Below are positions 1-5,289 of a DNA stretch of 5,289 nucleotides, piece by piece; position 1 is the stretch's first letter, and the number at the start of each line of letters is the position of its first letter. The stretch lies in the NCBI GenBank assembly GCA_012510295.1, contig JAAZID010000082.1, positions 1 through 5,289 of the forward strand. The letters are read 5' to 3'. Source of the stretch: Methanomicrobiales archaeon (GTDB lineage Archaea; Halobacteriota; Methanomicrobia; Methanomicrobiales; Methanoculleaceae). Under the pieces are notes generated by a model, which was not told where the DNA came from, made no database searches, and saw only the letters and a list, made by a program, of their open reading frames with translations. The position numbers and the translations under genes are program-made.

Positions 1-2622
1 CTCCACAACAAGCCCTGTGCATCGGTCGAGGCGTCGGTCGGGGCCGGGGCTCACCTCGATACGCTGGAGAGCGTCGCCCGGATCCTTGAGGCGATGCATG
101 ATACGGGGTATGCGGTCGAGTGCCCGGAGAGCGGAAAGGCGCTGATCACTGATATCATGAACAGAAAAGCGACCAGCGATTTCCGCTGGACATCGGTTAC
201 CGAGATCGTCCTGAGGGGGGGTGCCCTTGCCCTCATAGAGCCGGAGGAGTACGCCGCCTGGTTTGAGACCCTGTCCCCTGCAGTCAGAACCCGCGTCATT
301 GAGACGTGGGGGCAGCCGCCGGGTGAAGCGATGGTCTACGAGGGAAAGATCGTCGTCACCGGTGTTCGCTATGGAGATGCCATCGTCTGCGTCCAGCCGA
401 AGCGTGGGTGCGCCGGACCACGGTGCGACGGCGAGGTCTGTAAGATCCTCCACGACCCGGACGTCCCGCCGACCCACCAGTACCTCGCAACCTACCGCTA
501 TATCGAGGAGGTGTTTGGTGCGGATGTGATCATCCATGTCGGCACGCACGGGAACCTCGAGTTCCTCCCGGGGAAGTCGGTCGCCCTCTCTGATGCCTGT
601 TACCCCGATATCGCTATCGGGACCGTCCCCCACCTCTACATCTACAACGCCGACAACCCGCCCGAGGGGACGATCGCCAAGCGGCGGAGCTACGCGGTCC
701 TGGTCGACCATATGCAGGCGGTGATGACCTCAAGCGACCTCTATGCCGGCCTGAAGGAGCTTGAGGAGCAGATCGCTGACTACAACCGGGTGAGGGGCGT
801 CGAGCCGGCGCGGGCGCATGCGCTTGAGCATACCATCGCCGACCTCCTTGAGGAGACCGGCATAGCAGACGAGATCGGGTTTTGTGGTCTCCACGAAGAT
901 GGTAGACCGTTTGAGGATGTAATCGCTGCAGCTCATACCTCTGTAACCAGGATAGCCGATACCCGGATCCCCGATGGGATGCACGTCTTTGGAGAGGTGC
1001 CGGCGGGTGAGCGCCTGGCTGAGTTCATCAACGCTATCATGCGGTATGGCGGCGAGGCGAGGGGTGCGGTGCTCCGGATGATGGGGCATGACGTCTCGAT
1101 CGCTGACGAGGATCGGCTCCGGGATGCCGATTCCAGGGCGAAAGAACTCATCGCTGCAGCCGTCACAGGGGAGCCCCTGGACCGGGCGGCGGAGCGAATC
1201 CTCGCCGGCTCTCTCCAGAATCCTGACCCTGCGGCACTTGAGAGGATCAAGACCACCGTTCTCGATCTCGTGGCCCGGATAGAGAGCTCAGACGAGATCG
1301 GGAGCCTGCTCGCAGGGTGTGCGGGAGGCTACATCCCGCCCGGCCCCTCCGGGTTGATCACCCGTGGGAAACCCGAGGTTCTTCCCACCGGCCGGAACTT
1401 CTACTCGCTCGACCCCTTCCGCATCCCCACCCGCGCTGCATGGCGGATCGGGATGCGGCTTGCCGAGAGCGTCATCCGGAAACATGCCGAGGAGCAAGGG
1501 CGGATCCCGGAGAATGTCGGTATGTACTGGATGGCGTCAGACGTCATGTGGGCCGATGGCGAGCAGCTCGCACAAATATTTCACCTCCTCGGGGTCGAGC
1601 CGGTCTGGATCGACGGGAGGGTCAGATCCTATCGGGTGGTGCCGCTTGAGGAGCTCGGACGGCCGAGGATCGACGTCACCGTCAGGATGAGCGGGATCCT
1701 CCGGGACTGCTTCTACACCTGCATCGAGCTCCTGGATGACGCCATCTCTGAGGTCGCGGCGCTGGATGAGCCTCCTGATATGAACTTCGTGCGGAAGCAC
1801 GCCCTCCAGGGTCTGGGGACAACCCGTATATTCGGGAGCAGGCCGGGCACTTATGGCAACGGCGTCAGCCTGGCGGTCTACGCTTCGGCATGGAAGGAGG
1901 AGGCGGACCTCGCGGAGGTCTATCTCCGGTGGAACAGCTACGCCTACGGGAGGGACAACTTCGGCGAGGAAGCCCGTGAGATCTTCTCTGCGCAGCTTGC
2001 GACCGTCGACCTCACATTCAACAAGACCGTGACCGACGAGTACGACCTCCTCGGGTGTTGCTGCTACTTCGGGGGGCACGGCGGCCTGACCGGGGCGGCA
2101 AGGGTGCTCTCGAACCGGGACATCCCCGCCTACTACGGCGATACCCGCGACCGGGACCGCGTGGAGGTCAGGACACTTGCAGAGGAGATACGGAGGGTTG
2201 CGCGGGCGCGGCTCTTAAACCCGAAGTGGATCGAGGGGATGAAGCGCCACGGCTACAAGGGCGCCGGGGATATATCCAGGCATGTGGGGGCTGTTTATGG
2301 GTGGGAAGCGACGACGGAGGAGGTGGACGACCGGATATTCGATGATATCGCACGTGCGTTCGTCCTGGACCCCGGGATGCGGGAGTTCTTTGAGAACGAG
2401 AACCCCTGGGCGCTTGAGGAGATCGGGAGGCGGTTGCTTGAGGCGCACGGGCGCGGCCTCTGGGATGCTGACCCGGAGGTTCTTGAAGGGCTGCGGGCGG
2501 CCTACCTCGATATGGAGGGCTGGATCGAGGACCGTATGGGGGATACCGGCGGCGACGTCCAGGGCGGTGCCATCCGGGTGGTGACCCTGCAGGATCTGGA
2601 GGTACTACGGGGAGGGGATTGA
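1..2622 (+). CDS. cobN: Cobaltochelatase large subunit CobN (5'-truncated by window edge)
   Basis: Large subunit of a class I ATP-dependent metallochelatase (CobN/ChlH family), which binds the tetrapyrrole and metal; in cobalamin synthesis it inserts cobalt. It is cytoplasmic. The frame is open from base 1, and the internal ATG at 94 is not the start because family sequence (HNKP..., then LDTLESVARILEAM) runs through it. There are 873 residues here; CobN is usually about 1,200-1,300, so roughly the N-terminal third is missing. Visible family motifs, numbered from the window edge: GTHGNLEFLPGK at 181-192, then YPDIAIG and AKRRSYAVLVDH; PTGRNFYSLDP near 463-473; RPRIDVTVRMSG near 555; RIFGSRPGTYGNG near 610; NPKWIEGM.RHGYKGA near 740-757; and NPWALEEIGRRLLEA near 801. 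Unusual are C130-x6-C137-x4-C142-x4-C147 and a C686-C687-C688 triplet followed by HGG. ChlH is the main alternative, but the C-terminal motifs favour CobN. Its partner ATPase lies downstream at 3323. Confidence 0.95.
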   Translation, partial: LHNKPCASVEASVGAGAHLDTLESVARILEAMHDTGYAVECPESGKALITDIMNRKATSDFRWTSVTEIVLRGGALALIEPEEYAAWFETLSPAVRTRVIETWGQPPGEAMVYEGKIVVTGVRYGDAIVCVQPKRGCAGPRCDGEVCKILHDPDVPPTHQYLATYRYIEEVFGADVIIHVGTHGNLEFLPGKSVALSDACYPDIAIGTVPHLYIYNADNPPEGTIAKRRSYAVLVDHMQAVMTSSDLYAGLKELEEQIADYNRVRGVEPARAHALEHTIADLLEETGIADEIGFCGLHEDGRPFEDVIAAAHTSVTRIADTRIPDGMHVFGEVPAGERLAEFINAIMRYGGEARGAVLRMMGHDVSIADEDRLRDADSRAKELIAAAVTGEPLDRAAERILAGSLQNPDPAALERIKTTVLDLVARIESSDEIGSLLAGCAGGYIPPGPSGLITRGKPEVLPTGRNFYSLDPFRIPTRAAWRIGMRLAESVIRKHAEEQGRIPENVGMYWMASDVMWADGEQLAQIFHLLGVEPVWIDGRVRSYRVVPLEELGRPRIDVTVRMSGILRDCFYTCIELLDDAISEVAALDEPPDMNFVRKHALQGLGTTRIFGSRPGTYGNGVSLAVYASAWKEEADLAEVYLRWNSYAYGRDNFGEEAREIFSAQLATVDLTFNKTVTDEYDLLGCCCYFGGHGGLTGAARVLSNRDIPAYYGDTRDRDRVEVRTLAEEIRRVARARLLNPKWIEGMKRHGYKGAGDISRHVGAVYGWEATTEEVDDRIFDDIARAFVLDPGMREFFENENPWALEEIGRRLLEAHGRGLWDADPEVLEGLRAAYLDMEGWIEDRMGDTGGDVQGGAIRVVTLQDLEVLRGGD

Positions 2623-2740
2623 TGGACCGGGCTTGCCTTTTCACTGCGACTCCCGGGGGCGCCGGATCAGAGCCCGGGCTGTGGCTGGAGGGGGGTGTAA
2701 GTAAATTATTGACTGTTGATAACACTAATTAATACTAATA
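2623..2740. other. Intergenic tail of cobN and AT-rich upstream block
   Basis: The first 75 bases are GC-rich. They contain a run of four T (2638-2641) and a weak self-pairing of CCCGGG at 2652-2657 with CCCGGG at 2673-2678 across a 15-nt loop. No U tract follows the hairpin, so it is not a convincing terminator. From about 2700 the sequence becomes strongly AT-rich, unlike its surroundings. ACTAAT occurs at 2724-2729 and again at 2734-2739, ten bases apart (one helical turn), just upstream of a TATA-like element, so it could be a regulator site; this is inference. A 36-codon frame overlapping the cobN stop (2622-2732) is open but looks accidental. Confidence 0.4.
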
Positions 2741-2755
2741 GAAAGAAATATAATA
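2741..2755 (+). promoter_or_regulatory. Probable archaeal promoter (BRE + TATA) for the leader and small gene
   Basis: A purine-rich GAAAG (2741-2745), suited to TFB recognition, is followed by AAATATAATA (2746-2755), a TATA-like element, in the AT-rich block. Archaeal transcription usually begins about 22-27 bases after the TATA centre, which puts the start near 2772-2778. That is almost exactly the 5' foot of the predicted leader structure. The agreement between promoter spacing and RNA fold supports both calls. The exact start site is inferred. Confidence 0.5.
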
Positions 2756-2771
2756 CTGGAGATCCCATCCC

Positions 2772-2890
2772 TGTCCGGCAGGCGGTAACGGCACCGCCGG
2801 TGCCCGGGTTTCTGGAACGGCCACGGCCACCCCATCGGCCTTCCGGAATCTATCACTACCACCTGCCGGATAACCCTGCCGGAGGCGGGG
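2772..2890 (+). promoter_or_regulatory. Structured leader RNA, riboswitch-like three-way junction, class unknown
   Basis: Hand folding gives a closing stem pairing 2774-2787 with 2857-2870: 13 of 14 Watson-Crick pairs, one C/A mismatch at 2783/2861, extendable to 2772-2872 with one G-U. Inside are hairpin B (GGCACC 2790-2795 with GGTGCC 2799-2804) and hairpin C (2810-2822 with 2837-2848: 12 pairs, one bulged C at 2818, 14-nt loop). Junction strands are 2788-2789, 2805-2809 and 2849-2856. A further hairpin, CCCTGCC-GGA-GGCGGGG (2874-2890), follows. CCTGCCGG occurs twice (2862-2869 and 2875-2882), and either copy can pair with CCGGCAGG at 2775-2782. GGCGGT 2781-2786 can alternatively pair with ACCGCC 2793-2798. 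It lies between a predicted promoter and the 2906 gene, so a cis-regulatory role is inferred. I see no B12 box, TPP, fluoride or other consensus I know. It could also be a stand-alone small RNA. Confidence 0.5.
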
Positions 2891-2895
2891 CAAAC

Positions 2896-2901
2896 GGTGA
2901 T
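2896..2901 (+). promoter_or_regulatory. Shine-Dalgarno GGTGAT deciding the start at 2906
   Basis: GGTGAT is fully complementary to the archaeal 16S 3' tail (AUCACC) and lies 4 bases before the ATG at 2906. This favours ATG 2906 over the in-frame GTG at 2897, which is part of the Shine-Dalgarno itself. A second purine tract, GGAGG (2881-2885), is 11 bases before GTG 2897 but would be buried in the hairpin 2874-2890. The segment ATCAC at 2852-2856 in the leader junction can pair with GTGAT at 2897-2901, which would block this site. Confidence 0.55.
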
Positions 2902-2905
2902 TGAT

Positions 2906-3235
2906 ATGAAGAGAAGTATCGCTTATAATGACGGCGAGATCGTGCTGGACACCGATCACGACGCCTGTATATACTACGCACCACGGGGCAATCCCGGCGG
3001 GGCGTATGTGCGCGGCAAGGATCTCTACCTGCACGAAGAAGACGGGGTGCCCGATGTCTACTACATCCACTCCTGGTCGATGGACCCTGACGAGGAAGAA
3101 CAGCTCCACCCGGTCTCCATGGTCGCCGCGGAGGAGTTCCTGGAGATACGGGGGCTCATGCTCACCGCATACCCGGAGCAGAGGGGAAGCCTGGCGCTAC
3201 GGTCATACGGCTACGGCATCGCGGAAGAGTTCTAG
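2906..3235 (+). CDS. Small acidic tyrosine-rich protein of unknown function
   Basis: This encodes 109 residues from ATG 2906; the alternative GTG at 2897 would add MID. I do not recognise the family. The protein appears soluble, with no signal peptide or membrane segment. It has 21 Asp/Glu against 8 Lys/Arg, and 10 tyrosines. The N-terminal half reads like beta strands (AYNDGEIVLDTDHDACIYYA, then GGAYVRGKDLYLHEED and VYYIHSWSMD). An acidic stretch DPDEEEQ (60-66) precedes a probable helix, VAAEEFLEIRGLM (73-85). There is one cysteine (C21) and no recognisable catalytic motif. Codons are mostly G or C at the third position, as in the flanking chelatase genes, which supports real coding on this strand rather than the overlapping minus-strand frame. 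It sits between the two chelatase subunit genes with its own predicted promoter and leader. A link to the chelatase or to tetrapyrrole metabolism is only a guess from position. Confidence 0.72.
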   Translation: MKRSIAYNDGEIVLDTDHDACIYYAPRGNPGGAYVRGKDLYLHEEDGVPDVYYIHSWSMDPDEEEQLHPVSMVAAEEFLEIRGLMLTAYPEQRGSLALRSYGYGIAEEF

Positions 3236-3236
3236 T

Positions 3237-3265
3237 CCGGGTTCCGGGGGTACATCCCCATCCGG
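3237..3265 (+). terminator. Weak GC hairpin after the small gene
   Basis: Just after the stop codon, GGGG (3247-3250) can pair with CCCC (3256-3259) around a TACAT loop, with CCGG at 3237-3240 able to pair with CCGG at 3262-3265 outside it. No U tract follows directly; the first T-rich sequences are at about 3290 and 3314-3318, which may themselves act as archaeal U-rich termination signals. Support is weak. Confidence 0.2.
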
Positions 3266-3280
3266 CCACATAGTGCTAAC

Positions 3281-3297
3281 AAAGAAGGATTATTTAA
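3281..3297 (+). promoter_or_regulatory. Probable promoter (BRE + TATA) of the ChlI-ChlD fusion gene
   Basis: Purine-rich AAAGAAGGA (3281-3289) followed by TTATTTAA (3290-3297) resembles an archaeal BRE/TATA pair. Normal spacing would start transcription at about 3319-3323, that is, at the ATG itself. A leaderless message would explain why no Shine-Dalgarno precedes the ATG at 3323. A second and stronger-looking TATA, TTTTTATATA (3314-3323), overlaps the start codon. If that one were used, transcription would begin about 3345 and the only nearby downstream start would be ATG 3383, which would remove conserved ChlI residues. Confidence 0.45.
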
Positions 3298-3322
3298 CAT
3301 CTCTTCCATCCTATTTTTATAT

Positions 3323-5289
3323 ATGTCATACCAGGCACGGAGGAACGTCCTCCCGTTCACCGCCATCGTCGGCCAGGAGACGATGAAACGTGCACTCATC
3401 CTCAATGCCATCAACCCCGGGATCGGCGGGGTGCTCATCCGCGGCGAGAAGGGGACGGCCAAGTCCACTGCTGTCAGGGCGCTTTCCGATCTGCTCCCGG
3501 AGATAGATGTCATCCGGGGCTGCCCCTACAACTGCGATCCCACCGGGGATGGGGGCATGTGCATCGCCTGTGCCGGAAAAAAGTCGCGGGGTGAAGACCT
3601 GGACATAGAACGGCGCCGGGTCCGCGTCGTCGACCTCCCGCTCGGGGTGACCGAGGATCGGGTGGTGGGAACCGTCGACGTGGAGCGGGCGATCCGGGAA
3701 GGCACGGTGACCATCGATCCCGGGATCCTCGCGGCGGTCAACCGCGGCATACTCTACATCGATGAGGTCAACCTGCTCGACGACCACGTGGCCGATATCC
3801 TCCTCGACGCCGCCGCCATGGGTGTCAACGTTGTTGAGCGGGAGGGGATATCCTTCTCGCACCCGGCCAGGTTCATCCTTATCGGCACCATGAACCCCGA
3901 AGAGGGCGAACTCCGGCCGCAACTCCTGGACCGGTTCGGGCTGCAGGTGACCGTGGAGGGGATCGAGGATCCCGCTGAGCGTGTGGCGATCGTCAGGGCC
4001 GCCGAGGCACTTGAGCACGATCCTGAGGGGCTTTGGCAGGCATACGATCCGGTGCAGGAGGGACTGCGCGAGGCGATCGTCGCTGCACGGCAGATTTTAC
4101 CATCGGTCACGATCGAGGATGCCCTCCTGAACGCTGTGGCGGAGGCCTGCATCGGGCTCGGGATCAGGACGCACCGCGCCGATATCGCCGTTGTCCGGAC
4201 AGCGAGGACGATCGCCGCTCTCGATGGGCGGACCGCAGTCACCCGCGACGATGTCAGGGAGGCCATGGAGCTTGCGCTCCCGCACCGGATGCGCCGAAAG
4301 CCGTTTGAGGAGCCGAATGTCGACCCGGAAAAACTCGATGAAGCGCTGAAAGATGCGAAGAGTGAACACGATCACCCTCCCGGGGATGACGCGGCCGGCG
4401 GGCAGGATGGAGGGGGCCGGTCATCCGGCGGGAGCGCTACGCGCGAGACCGTCTTTCCAGCCGGGGATCCGATCGACGTCAGGAGGATAAGCATGCCGGA
4501 GCGGCGGGATCTCCGGGGAGAGAAGAGAATTTCAGGCAGGCGACTCGATGCTTTCCCGGGCGGGAGCAGGGGCAGGTACGTCTCTGCCAGGTACCCGACC
4601 GGCACCGGGGATATCGCGCTCGATGCCACGCTCAGGGCAGCTGCCCCGCACCAGGCGGTGCGCGACCGTGATGGGATGGCGATAGCCGTCCGGGGGGAGG
4701 ATATCCGCGAGCGGGTCAGGGTAGAAAAGGTCTCCGTCGCATGCGTCTTCGTTGTCGATGCCAGTGGGTCGATGGGAGCGACAAAGCGGATGGAATCGGC
4801 CAAGGGTGCGGTCCTCTCGATGCTGCTTGACTCCTACCAGCACCGCGATCGCATCGGGCTTGTGGCGTTTGGGGGGAGCGGTGCCGAGGTCGTCCTCCCG
4901 CTCTGCTCGAGCGTCGATCTCGCGCAGAAACGTCTTGAGGATCTCCCCACAGGAGGGAGGACGCCGCTTGCCGCCGGCTTGATAAAAGGTATAGAGGTTC
5001 TCCGGCAGGAACGGCGGAAGACCGGCGGGGTGATCCCGATGATGGTCGTCATATCCGACGGCCGGGCGAACGTCTCCCTCTCGGGTGACGTGCGTCGAGA
5101 GATCCTTGATGTTGCAGGCGAGATCCGGTCGCAGGGCATCAGGGCGGTGGTCATCGATACCGAGGAGACCGGAGACTCGCTCCTCGATATCAGGCTCGGC
5201 TACTGCCGGACCCTCGCCGAACACGCCGGTGGCGGTTACCACCCGATCACCGACCTCTCTGCCGGAGCCCTGCGCGGCATCACATCAAC
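3323..5289 (+). CDS. ChlI-ChlD (BchI/BchD)-type chelatase ATPase/vWA fusion subunit (3'-truncated)
   Basis: Motor subunit of a class I metallochelatase; it hydrolyses ATP to drive metal insertion by the CobN/ChlH subunit. 655 residues are present and the frame leaves the right edge open, probably some tens of residues or fewer short of the end. The AAA+ domain is residues 9 to about 325: family motif LPFTAIVGQE 10-19, Walker A GEKGTAKST 41-49, Walker B ILYIDEVN 143-150, sensor 1 GTMNPEEGELRPQLLDRFG 188-206 with N191 and probable arginine finger R204, and a sensor 2 region around R285. A four-cysteine motif, C67-x3-C71-x8-C80-x2-C83, lies after Walker A. An acidic Gly-rich linker spans about 335-375. 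The vWA domain runs from about 468 with MIDAS residues DASGSM 479-484, T547 in GGRTPLAAG and SDGRAN 578-583. The start at ATG 3323 keeps LPFTAIVGQE and no other upstream start exists. Although of Mg-chelatase type, its neighbour is CobN, so cobalt and cobalamin synthesis is the likelier role. Confidence 0.95.
   Translation, partial: MSYQARRNVLPFTAIVGQETMKRALILNAINPGIGGVLIRGEKGTAKSTAVRALSDLLPEIDVIRGCPYNCDPTGDGGMCIACAGKKSRGEDLDIERRRVRVVDLPLGVTEDRVVGTVDVERAIREGTVTIDPGILAAVNRGILYIDEVNLLDDHVADILLDAAAMGVNVVEREGISFSHPARFILIGTMNPEEGELRPQLLDRFGLQVTVEGIEDPAERVAIVRAAEALEHDPEGLWQAYDPVQEGLREAIVAARQILPSVTIEDALLNAVAEACIGLGIRTHRADIAVVRTARTIAALDGRTAVTRDDVREAMELALPHRMRRKPFEEPNVDPEKLDEALKDAKSEHDHPPGDDAAGGQDGGGRSSGGSATRETVFPAGDPIDVRRISMPERRDLRGEKRISGRRLDAFPGGSRGRYVSARYPTGTGDIALDATLRAAAPHQAVRDRDGMAIAVRGEDIRERVRVEKVSVACVFVVDASGSMGATKRMESAKGAVLSMLLDSYQHRDRIGLVAFGGSGAEVVLPLCSSVDLAQKRLEDLPTGGRTPLAAGLIKGIEVLRQERRKTGGVIPMMVVISDGRANVSLSGDVRREILDVAGEIRSQGIRAVVIDTEETGDSLLDIRLGYCRTLAEHAGGGYHPITDLSAGALRGITS

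Noticed and set aside
1537..2079. Long minus-strand frame inside cobN, and similar ones inside the ChlI-ChlD gene (e.g. 3326-4018, 4532-5242)
   Set aside because: High GC third positions leave long antisense frames open; the sense strand carries unmistakable chelatase motifs throughout.
2622..2732. 36-codon frame beginning at an ATG that shares the A of the cobN stop, with GGAGG just upstream
   Set aside because: The start and purine tract look like translational coupling, but the last third of the frame runs into the AT-rich promoter block with a sharp change in codon character, and the sequence matches nothing I know. A short chance frame is likelier.
2769..2878. Miniature transposable element: inverted ends 2774-2787/2857-2870 with CCCTG at 2769-2773 and 2874-2878 as a target duplication
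   Set aside because: The candidate duplication is not flush with the right inverted repeat (TAA intervenes), and the interior holds two further ordered hairpins plus promoter-matched boundaries. A genome copy count would settle it; multiple copies would revive the idea.
2760..2900. Cobalamin riboswitch, suggested by the cobN context
   Set aside because: I find no B12-box-like sequence and no GCCACTG core in the expected arrangement; only a short GCCAC in the loop of hairpin C. The gene directly downstream is also not a known B12 gene.
2716..2904. 62-codon + strand frame across the leader
   Set aside because: It begins within the AT-rich promoter, runs through all predicted stems and overlaps the start of the 2906 gene; its composition reflects RNA structure, not protein.
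2757..2905. tRNA or other standard RNA gene
   Set aside because: No GGTTCGAATCC-like T arm, no cloverleaf spacing and no CCA-compatible acceptor; no box C/D pair or ACA tail placed correctly for a guide RNA.
2735..3109. 124-codon minus-strand frame opposite the small gene
   Set aside because: It overlaps the + strand gene, which has a better Shine-Dalgarno, promoter and codon pattern; the minus frame reads into the structured leader.
3314..3325. Minus-strand promoter reading leftward from the TATATAAAAA complement
   Set aside because: No convincing minus-strand gene lies to the left, so the AT-rich stretch is better explained by the + strand gene start.

Overview
The window most likely comes from a GC-rich euryarchaeal methanogen, possibly of the Methanomicrobiales / Methanoculleus type. 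I infer this from three things: archaeal-looking BRE/TATA elements in short AT-rich gaps of an otherwise GC-rich sequence, a GGTGAT Shine-Dalgarno matching the archaeal 16S 3' end (AUCACCUCC), and an unusually Cys-rich CobN next to a fused ChlI-ChlD-type protein. The genus is a guess from style and was not checked by any search.

Layout, all on the + strand. 1-2622 is the C-terminal 873 residues of a CobN-type large metallochelatase subunit, cut by the left edge. 2623-2905 is non-coding. It holds a short GC-rich tail, an AT-rich promoter block (about 2700-2756), and then a leader of about 130 nt that folds on paper into a closed three-way junction, followed by a second hairpin and a Shine-Dalgarno. 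2906-3235 encodes an acidic, tyrosine-rich 109-residue protein I do not recognise. 3236-3322 is a short gap with a promoter. 3323-5289 is a ChlI/ChlD (BchI/BchD) fusion with an AAA+ ATPase domain, an acidic Gly-rich linker and a vWA/MIDAS domain, cut by the right edge a little before its expected end.

Working together: CobN (the porphyrin/metal-binding large subunit) and the ATPase-vWA protein are the two parts needed for an ATP-dependent class I chelatase. This is most likely cobalt insertion for cobalamin, using Mg-chelatase-type rather than CobS/CobT-type motor subunits. No separate small ATPase subunit is visible here. The unknown small protein sits between the two chelatase subunits but appears to have its own promoter and a structured leader, so it may be regulated separately.

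The most interesting unexplained signal is the leader at 2772-2901. It has a long closing stem, two internal hairpins, a junction strand complementary to the Shine-Dalgarno of the downstream gene, and a duplicated CCTGCCGG that allows alternative pairing. I could not match it to a known riboswitch class by eye.
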